From the NCBI GenBank assembly GCA_027858145.1, contig JAQIDF010000129.1:1-10464 (forward strand): 10,464 nt of DNA. The letters are read 5' to 3'. Position 1 is the first letter of the stretch. Every line of letters begins with the position of its first letter. This DNA is from Prolixibacteraceae bacterium. GTDB taxonomy: Bacteria; Bacteroidota; Bacteroidia; Bacteroidales; Prolixibacteraceae. Shown here in pieces: positions 5,204 through 10,464 of the stretch. The notes beneath the pieces were generated by a model, which was not told the origin of the DNA, did no database searches, and was given only the letters and a program-made list of their open reading frames with translations. The position numbers and the translations under genes are program-made.

Positions 5204-7897
5204 CTATTTTTTAACGAACGAACTAACCATTATGATATTTTTATTGTCTATTGTTTTCACAAAGTACACTCCGGGTTTCAATTCTTTTACATTGATGCTG
5301 CCACTACATTTTTGTTTCAAAATGCAAACCCCCCGGAGATTATAAACCTCAACCATTTTATTATCTACACCATCAATAAAAATAATATTCTCTGCTGGGT
5401 TGGGAAATATTGTAAGACTCTGTGATTTTCGAAGCTCGTTCAATGATGTTTCATTGTCATAACCCCATATTTCAAATTCACTATAACTATTCCATTCACT
5501 ACTTGAGTTACCATGGCCAACAATACGGACATAACGAGCTTTAACATCTTCAAAATCATAAATAATCAGTGATTCCTCAGTCAATTCTGTTGTAATATTC
5601 ATCAATTCTTCCTGAAATGTTACTCCGTCAGTAGATGACAAAATATCGAACATGGAATGACGTTCATTTGCTTTATAAACTCCTGCTTTAATAAAAGCAA
5701 CCTTATATTCTTCACCCATATCGAGCGTGATGTGTGCCCCATCTCCTTCACCAGACCACCGGTTTTCCAGGTCGCCATCAAAAACATTTTCTGCCACATT
5801 CCCTTTTTCCGCTTCTTCATCACTTGCTACGGCAGAAACAATTGGCAATTTAACAGCATCATTATCAGCGCCATCCTGCCCTATTGCTATCTCTAAATTT
5901 ATATTCGATTCATCGTTGACCAGTACTATTGCATTGCGTGGAGCAACACTCTTATTCTCATGAATGGTTATTTCTACATTCTCATCACCATTACCTGTTG
6001 ATTGAGAAATTTCAATCCAATCGACTAAAGTAGATACACTCCAGGTGGTATTCGATGAAATTTCCAATGCTACTGTTTCTGCAACGCTTGATATACTATA
6101 AGCTTGTTTTTTTACCGTTAAATAAGGAACTGATATTTCAGCCTGTACAATGGCAATTGTTTTTTGAATTAATTCATCGGCATTGATCGTTTCAATACTA
6201 ATTTGGGCTGTCCTAATTTCACCTGTTGTATTTTCTAATACTTCAATAGCAACTTCGTTATCGCCATCGCCTTCTGTAGTTGAAACAGACAACCAATTGG
6301 CATCTTCAACAATTTTCCAACTTAAATTCGAAGTAATGGCTATATATTGCGAACCACCTTCTTTTAGTACATTTAATGTAGAAGGAGAGATGTTAAGATA
6401 TTCACCGGTAGAAACACCCACATCTTTTGCGGCAAGTGGTTTATACAACACCGCTGATGACTCAAGTTCATCTGCACCATAATTATATGGAGCATTTCTA
6501 ACCTGACCTTCTACATCAATATTGATATTGCCAACTACATTATTGAATGTTGTATAAGTAGGAGAATTTGGCGTTGGTTTATACATCCCAAATTCAGAAT
6601 CGTATTGCAAAACGGGATCAATGAGCCCCGCTTCATCATTTGTAAAAGTTATATTTGTACCAACCTCTGCATCAGCCGTTGCATACAAAATATTATCACT
6701 CCAGGTAATGTCAATGGGATCATTGATATAATTCACCAATGAATTTTTAATTCCTGAGATTATATTATTGGCAAACACCACATCACGTGGAGGCTTGCTA
6801 TATTTTCCATTGTTGTCGTACCCAATTTCAATTCCATAATCACAATTCACCACCGTATTATTGGCAATAATCGCCCGTTCAATTCTGAAATGTTTGCTTA
6901 AACTGCCATTTCCTTCATCGGCATCACCTTCAGTTAAAGTTATTGGAGCATCCCAGCGAGTACCCGTTAAGCCTTCAAAATAATTATTGATAATTCGGTG
7001 ATCGGAACCATAAAATCGTACTCCACCGGTTCCTTCTGCACCTTCTCCAAGAAAAAAGTTCCCTTCAATTACCGATTCATTTCCGTGACGTAAAGATAAT
7101 GTTCCCTGACAACGTTTGAATGTATTATGCGCAATAGTATTTTTATTACATTTTACAGAAATGATTTCAGGATCGCCATTGCATTCTTCAAATAAGTTAT
7201 TTTGAATGGTGCAAAACCCATCTGATTCTGACATTTCGCTCCACCCAACTCTTATGGCTTCCATTTCATTATCGGCCCGTGGCCCCATGTTTTTAAAGTG
7301 GTTATATTCAATCACATCGTATTGTGAAACCTGTTCCTCATTGGTTCCATCAATCCGAATAATATTTCCCAGTGTATATTTGTTTTGAAAAGTATTGTGG
7401 TCAATTTGATTATGATGACTTAAACCTACCGGATCGTCCCATAAACTCTGAATACTGATCCATACAGAAGAGTTACGATCTGTTTCATCATCCTCTTTAT
7501 AAAAAGGCTCATTAGATCCATCTAACCAGTTCTGTGTGATGCGAATATGATTACATGTTTGTATCTTAAAAGTCGTTGATTTTTCATAGATATTGATCAC
7601 AAAGCCCTGTATGATTACATGTGAAGAGTGCCTTAGGTCGAAATAAGTTCCCTCATTTAAAATAACTTTTCCAATCTCTTCGGCCCTGATAATTATTGGT
7701 TGTTCTTCTGTTCCTTCAACATCCTCGATTTTTACAGATTCTGCATCATACGTACCATTTGCCAATATTAGTTCATCACCGGGCTGAACGGTTTTACATG
7801 CATCTTTAAAATCATCAAAATCGGTAAATACAGTCTGAGACCATGATAATTTAACGATCAAAAGAAAAAACAACAATTGTATAGAATATTTTAACAT
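5204..7897 (-). CDS. PL6 family alginate lyase (chondroitinase-B-like) with BACON x2, F5/8 type C and T9SS sorting domain
   Basis: Secreted beta-elimination lyase of 897 residues. A signal peptide ends near Ser20-Gln21. The right-handed beta-helix PL6 module covers about 22-475, with repeated asparagine-rich turns. The catalytic pair is Lys249 (in EIISVKCNKN) and Arg270 (in LSLRHGN). Their 21-residue spacing matches Lys250/Arg271 of chondroitinase B and Lys220/Arg241 of the alginate lyase AlyGC. Asn210, Asp242 and Glu244 fall at the calcium-ligand positions. Two BACON beta-sandwiches follow (about 502-586 and 592-675), then an F5/8 type C (CBM32-like) module (682-813) and a Por secretion tail (about 826-897, opening with a TIFPNPAEN-type motif). 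The tail implies export by the type IX system and surface anchoring or release. The KDG genes downstream favour alginate over dermatan sulfate. It starts 64 bases after the XylF-like gene. Confidence 0.92.
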   Translation of the reverse strand: MLKYSIQLLFFLLIVKLSWSQTVFTDFDDFKDACKTVQPGDELILANGTYDAESVKIEDVEGTEEQPIIIRAEEIGKVILNEGTYFDLRHSSHVIIQGFVINIYEKSTTFKIQTCNHIRITQNWLDGSNEPFYKEDDETDRNSSVWISIQSLWDDPVGLSHHNQIDHNTFQNKYTLGNIIRIDGTNEEQVSQYDVIEYNHFKNMGPRADNEMEAIRVGWSEMSESDGFCTIQNNLFEECNGDPEIISVKCNKNTIAHNTFKRCQGTLSLRHGNESVIEGNFFLGEGAEGTGGVRFYGSDHRIINNYFEGLTGTRWDAPITLTEGDADEGNGSLSKHFRIERAIIANNTVVNCDYGIEIGYDNNGKYSKPPRDVVFANNIISGIKNSLVNYINDPIDITWSDNILYATADAEVGTNITFTNDEAGLIDPVLQYDSEFGMYKPTPNSPTYTTFNNVVGNINIDVEGQVRNAPYNYGADELESSAVLYKPLAAKDVGVSTGEYLNISPSTLNVLKEGGSQYIAITSNLSWKIVEDANWLSVSTTEGDGDNEVAIEVLENTTGEIRTAQISIETINADELIQKTIAIVQAEISVPYLTVKKQAYSISSVAETVALEISSNTTWSVSTLVDWIEISQSTGNGDENVEITIHENKSVAPRNAIVLVNDESNINLEIAIGQDGADNDAVKLPIVSAVASDEEAEKGNVAENVFDGDLENRWSGEGDGAHITLDMGEEYKVAFIKAGVYKANERHSMFDILSSTDGVTFQEELMNITTELTEESLIIYDFEDVKARYVRIVGHGNSSSEWNSYSEFEIWGYDNETSLNELRKSQSLTIFPNPAENIIFIDGVDNKMVEVYNLRGVCILKQKCSGSINVKELKPGVYFVKTIDNKNIIMVSSFVKK
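5456..5854 (-). repeat. Copy 1 of a shared F5/8 type C (CBM32-like) module, in the PL6 enzyme
   Basis: Encodes residues 682-814 of the PL6 protein. It aligns along its whole length with the module at 9287-9679, at roughly 60-65% amino acid identity by eye. It includes identical blocks NRWSGEGDGA, SMFDIL and YVRIVGHGNS and a near-identical EWNS..EFE.WGY ending. Nucleotide similarity is also obvious, for example around 5459-5500 against 9289-9330. A discoidin-like fold with a probable glycan-binding role is inferred. Confidence 0.85.
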
Positions 7898-7961
7898 ACC
7901 TATTTGAGTTATTATATTTGAGTTTAATAGACTAAAACATAGTCGTAATTTTGGTTTTTAT

Positions 7962-8930
7962 TCAATTCAAAACAGCCTTATAGTTGGTTGCATCAACAAC
8001 CGATGGCTCAAACAACATAGCTGGAACATCGCATCTTCCATTATTAACCGTTGAATTAAGGCCGGTAACCTCTTCCTTGTTAATTACATGATAAGCCAGT
8101 TCTACAGCGCTATGAGCAAGTTCTTCTATTGGCTTGTAAATTGACATCGTTACTCCGCCATTTTTCATTGACGATACAAACTCTTCCGTTGCATCTTGCC
8201 CGGTTATAACAACCTCATTTTCGTTATAACCATGATCTTTTAAAGCATCATAAGCACCAATTCCCAGAGGATCGTTGCAGGCAATAACTGCGTCAACTTT
8301 AGCAGGATGAAAATCAAGTATTTTATTTACTTTATGTTTTGCATTATCATATGACCAGTCGTCTACAAATGTTTCATAAATAACATTCAATTTTTCATTC
8401 GCTCCAAGCATTGATAATTTTTGGGTTATTCCGTTTTTAACAAAAAGTGCATTTCCGTCATTAGAATCGCCGTATAAAAGAATACAATTGCCTTGTGGCA
8501 CTCTGTTGGCGACATATTCAACTAAAAGGGCACCAACTTTTTCATAATGAAAGGAAACCAGATAATCAACCTCTGAATTACGGATTAACCGATCATATGA
8601 TATTACAGGCACCTTGTTCCGATGTGCATTACGTACAATGCCGGCAGCAGTATTTTGATTGGCAGCAATCACAATCAACACATCAACTCCTGCGTTTATT
8701 AATTCCTCACCCTGTTCAAGCTGTTTGTTTTCATCCTTTTCAGCATCACGCAACAATACTTCAATACCCAATTCTTCAGCCTTCTCCCTGATATACTGAA
8801 TATCCATTTGCCATCGGGTACTTTGAGTAGTATGCACCAATAACCCAATTTTGGAGGTACTATTACTTGAACATGAGATTGCAACAATGAACAATGTAAT
8901 TACCAAAAATATATTTTGAAACCCTTTCAT
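7962..8930 (-). CDS. XylF-like periplasmic sugar-binding lipoprotein (orphan)
   Basis: Substrate-binding protein of the Peripla_BP_4/XylF type, 322 residues. A lipoprotein signal leads to Cys20 (VAISC); the residues after it (Ser-Ser-Asn-Ser-Thr) do not resemble the acidic Bacteroidetes surface-export signal, so a periplasm-facing lipoprotein is likely. XylF landmarks recur through the whole chain: GVDVLIVI at 81-88, VPVISYDRLI at 107-116, VSFHYEKVG at 125-133, VPQGN at 144-148, the CNDPLGIGAYDAL hinge at 218-230, VITGQDA at 241-247, and NNGRCDVPAMLF at 296-307. E. coli XylF binds D-xylose. No ABC permease or ATPase accompanies this gene, and it lies between two polysaccharide-binding or -cleaving proteins. 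It may therefore bind an oligo- or monosaccharide product as a sensor partner or scavenger; the ligand is not deducible. A hairpin terminator lies 21 bases upstream of its start. Confidence 0.88.
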   Translation of the reverse strand: MKGFQNIFLVITLFIVAISCSSNSTSKIGLLVHTTQSTRWQMDIQYIREKAEELGIEVLLRDAEKDENKQLEQGEELINAGVDVLIVIAANQNTAAGIVRNAHRNKVPVISYDRLIRNSEVDYLVSFHYEKVGALLVEYVANRVPQGNCILLYGDSNDGNALFVKNGITQKLSMLGANEKLNVIYETFVDDWSYDNAKHKVNKILDFHPAKVDAVIACNDPLGIGAYDALKDHGYNENEVVITGQDATEEFVSSMKNGGVTMSIYKPIEELAHSAVELAYHVINKEEVTGLNSTVNNGRCDVPAMLFEPSVVDATNYKAVLN

Positions 8931-8951
8931 AATTATACAGTATTAACAAGA

Positions 8952-8983
8952 AATAAAGAGCCGGCATACGCCGGCTCTTCATC
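8952..8983 (-). terminator. Intrinsic terminator-like hairpin after the LamG/BACON protein gene
   Basis: A perfect 10-bp inverted repeat (8956-8965 with 8970-8979, core GCCGGC) encloses a 4-base loop. In minus-strand RNA it can extend by about four weaker pairs (G-U, U-A, A-U, G-U) to 8952-8983. The downstream side on the minus strand is T-rich (CTTTATTTCTTG). It lies about 50 bases past the stop of the upstream gene and only 21 bases before the XylF-like start, so it either ends the upstream transcript or acts as an attenuator or mRNA-stabilising stem between the two genes. Its GC-rich arms stand out from the AT-rich surroundings. Confidence 0.75.
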
Positions 8984-9034
8984 ATCTAAATTCAGCGTAA
9001 AACAACAAATAAACTGTTAAGCAATTTTCATCTT

Positions 9035-10464
9035 CTACATTTTAATAAATTGAGCAATACCTAATTCACCTTTTGAGTTTATTGATTTAATCAAATAAAC
9101 CCCTGAAGGTATATTTTCAATATTTATATTATTTGTATTTTCTTCATGGATTATTTGCTGACCTTTCATGTTGATAACTTCAATTACTGAAATATCTTCC
9201 CCTGTAATTGAAATTTTCGAAGAAGCAGGATTCGGAAATACCTGAATATCGATGGTATTAGAAAGTAAACTTACAGAGCTTGTACTTTCATAACCCCATA
9301 CTTCAAATTCAGTAAAACTGTTCCATTCGCTACCTGAATTACCATGACCTACAATACGTACGTATTTAGCATCGATGTCATCAAAATCATAAATTACAAA
9401 CTCTTCATCTGAAATTTCAGATGTGATATCCATGAGAGCTTCAGTAAAATCTGTTCCATCTGTTGAAGTGAGGATATCGAACATTGAACTGCGCTCGTCA
9501 CCCTTATACAATCCAACTTTCACAAATGCAACTTCATGTGTTCCATCTAATTCCAAGTCGATATAAGCTCCATCGCCTTCACCTGACCAACGATTGGTCA
9601 AATCGCCATCAATGGTGTTTGATGCTTCGTTTCCACTTTGTTCTGTGCTTGCAACTGCACTAACAATATTCAGTTTCACTCCATCAAAGTCTACCGCCTC
9701 TTGATTAATTGCTACTGTAATTGTTTCAGCATCTCCATCAGTAAACAGCACTGTGGCACTACGAGGCGAGTAACTAGTATTAGCTTCAGCCACAACTGCT
9801 AATTCACCATCATTTTCTCCTGAAGCAGGTTCAATTGTTAACCATTCTGCTTCAGTTGATGCCAACCAGCTAACATTAGCGGTAATTGTTATATTCTGCT
9901 CACCACCTTCATTGCCAAAATCTAACGTCTCAACAGAAAGATTAAGTTGAGTATCATCACTGCCAAGTTCCGGAGTTAGCAAATCAGCTGGTATTTCAGC
10001 TCCCTCGCCGGGGGCATAGGCTCCTGTTTCGTCCCAGATGGCCCAGTCGATCAATGCACCGTAACTTGAGCTTCCGTTTGAGTCTCCAATTACCCATCGG
10101 GTATCGGAAGATGTGGTGGTTGATTCCAGACCTTCACCTGCGAATACACCGTTTATCCAAAGTTTGGCAATACCATTTTCGAAAGTTGCACGGTAAATAC
10201 AATAATCTAATGCACTAATGCCTTCAGGGAATGCAACATCAAGTTTATCTGATTTCTCAAAGTTTACAATGTTATTTGTTTGGATACGTAGTTTTTCACG
10301 TACGATACCTCCTTTTAGTTCAATTTCGGTTACTTTATCGAAATCGGCTGACATACCTTTTGCACGCATAACAACTGTAAATCCTTCACCAGGTACAAAA
10401 TCATCTGAAAAATCAGGAGCACTCCAATAAGATTTGTCTTCTGATGCTGATTCCATTTTAAGTA
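9035..10464 (-). CDS. Secreted LamG-like / BACON / F5/8 type C / T9SS protein, 5'-truncated by the window edge
   Basis: Only the C-terminal part is visible. The frame is still open at the right edge: codons for Leu and Lys precede the first ATG at 10454-10456, so that Met is probably internal. Counting from it, residues 1-150 look like a laminin-G/concanavalin-type jelly roll (GFTVVMRAKG near 25-34, LWINGVFAGEG at 99-109, DWAIWDETG at 137-145). A BACON domain covers about 170-254 and an F5/8 type C module 260-390. A Por secretion tail runs from about 405 to 473, with VFPNPASSKISI at its start and SGVYLIKS near its end. This predicts a type-IX-exported surface or extracellular glycan-binding protein; a catalytic domain may lie in the unseen N-terminal region. 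Its BACON-discoidin part is closely related to that of the PL6 enzyme. It ends 104 bases before the XylF-like gene, with a terminator-like hairpin in between. Confidence 0.85.
   Translation of the reverse strand, partial: LKMESASEDKSYWSAPDFSDDFVPGEGFTVVMRAKGMSADFDKVTEIELKGGIVREKLRIQTNNIVNFEKSDKLDVAFPEGISALDYCIYRATFENGIAKLWINGVFAGEGLESTTTSSDTRWVIGDSNGSSSYGALIDWAIWDETGAYAPGEGAEIPADLLTPELGSDDTQLNLSVETLDFGNEGGEQNITITANVSWLASTEAEWLTIEPASGENDGELAVVAEANTSYSPRSATVLFTDGDAETITVAINQEAVDFDGVKLNIVSAVASTEQSGNEASNTIDGDLTNRWSGEGDGAYIDLELDGTHEVAFVKVGLYKGDERSSMFDILTSTDGTDFTEALMDITSEISDEEFVIYDFDDIDAKYVRIVGHGNSGSEWNSFTEFEVWGYESTSSVSLLSNTIDIQVFPNPASSKISITGEDISVIEVINMKGQQIIHEENTNNINIENIPSGVYLIKSINSKGELGIAQFIKM
9287..9679 (-). 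repeat. Copy 2 of the shared F5/8 type C (CBM32-like) module, in the LamG/BACON protein
   Basis: Encodes residues 260-390 (counted from the first visible Met) of the truncated right-hand protein and is the partner of the module at 5456-5854. In both proteins it is preceded by a BACON domain and followed by a T9SS tail, so the shared unit is a whole C-terminal cassette. The tail and BACON parts are much more diverged than the discoidin-like part. Confidence 0.85.

Noticed and set aside
5144..5425. Open frame on the plus strand opposite the end of the PL6 gene.
   Set aside because: It lies antisense to the T9SS tail, has no recognisable domain and a composition expected of a reverse-strand reading of a real gene.
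6183..6482. Open frame of 99 codons on the plus strand inside the PL6 gene.
   Set aside because: It is antisense to the first BACON region and serine-rich in the way expected from reading the coding strand backwards; no independent gene signal.
5204..7897. Chondroitinase B (dermatan sulfate lyase) as the function of the PL6 protein.
   Set aside because: The fold and catalytic pair are shared, but no sulfatase or glucuronyl hydrolase gene is nearby, while the KDG kinase and aldolase fit alginate better.
7932..7941. TATGTTTT on the minus strand upstream of the PL6 gene, seven of eight matches to the Bacteroidetes -7 motif TAnnTTTG.
   Set aside because: The nearest upstream TTTG is about 26 bases away, outside the expected spacing of about 19-21, and such matches are common in AT-rich DNA.
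8495..8791. Open frame of 98 codons on the plus strand inside the XylF-like gene.
   Set aside because: It is fully contained in a conserved coding region and rich in His/Gln/Pro from antisense reading, with no family resemblance.
10454..10456. The ATG at 10454-10456 as the true start of the right-hand gene.
   Set aside because: The frame continues open to the edge, no signal peptide follows this Met although the protein ends in a T9SS tail, and the jelly-roll fold would lack its first strands.

Overview
The window looks like one flank of an alginate-type polysaccharide utilisation locus from a marine or sediment Bacteroidetes, plausibly Marinilabiliales/Prolixibacteraceae-like, though genus cannot be read from this stretch. 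Three signs point to the phylum: two proteins end in a type IX secretion (Por) C-terminal sorting domain, BACON domains occur inside secreted proteins, and start codons have A/T-rich leaders with no recognisable Shine-Dalgarno sequence. All seven genes lie on the minus strand, so transcription runs from right to left, and base composition is AT-rich throughout with no visible island-like break.

In transcription order the window holds: (1) the 3' part of a secreted multidomain protein (LamG-like, BACON, F5/8 type C, T9SS tail) whose 5' end lies beyond the right edge; (2) a strong intrinsic-terminator-like hairpin; (3) an orphan XylF-like sugar-binding lipoprotein; (4) an 897-residue PL6 (chondroitinase-B/alginate lyase) beta-helix enzyme carrying two BACON domains, an F5/8 type C module and a T9SS tail; (5) a 753-residue heparinase II/III-like lyase with an ordinary Sec signal peptide; (6) a TauE/SafE-family membrane transporter; (7) 2-keto-3-deoxygluconate (KDG) kinase; and (8) KDPG aldolase. 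The last three are tightly spaced and probably co-transcribed. A weak terminator-like hairpin and a perfect 12-bp inverted repeat fill the gene-free left end.

Together the genes describe a path from outside to inside the cell. The PL6 enzyme would cut polymer at the cell surface or outside. The heparinase-fold enzyme, which lacks a T9SS tail, would act on oligomers, probably in the periplasm. The resulting unsaturated monomer becomes 4-deoxy-L-erythro-5-hexoseulose uronate (DEH). After reduction to KDG by an enzyme not present here, the kinase and aldolase deliver pyruvate and glyceraldehyde-3-phosphate. A SusC/SusD pair, KdgF, the DEH reductase and a dedicated monomer importer are not in the window and are probably further upstream (beyond the right edge) or elsewhere.

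The least ordinary elements are the lone XylF-like lipoprotein with no ABC partners, the TauE/SafE transporter inside a uronate operon, a heparinase-fold lyase that does not look like textbook PL17, and a BACON-discoidin-T9SS cassette shared by two different secreted proteins. No mobile element, CRISPR array, tRNA or rRNA was seen, and no stretch over about 175 bases lacks a gene.
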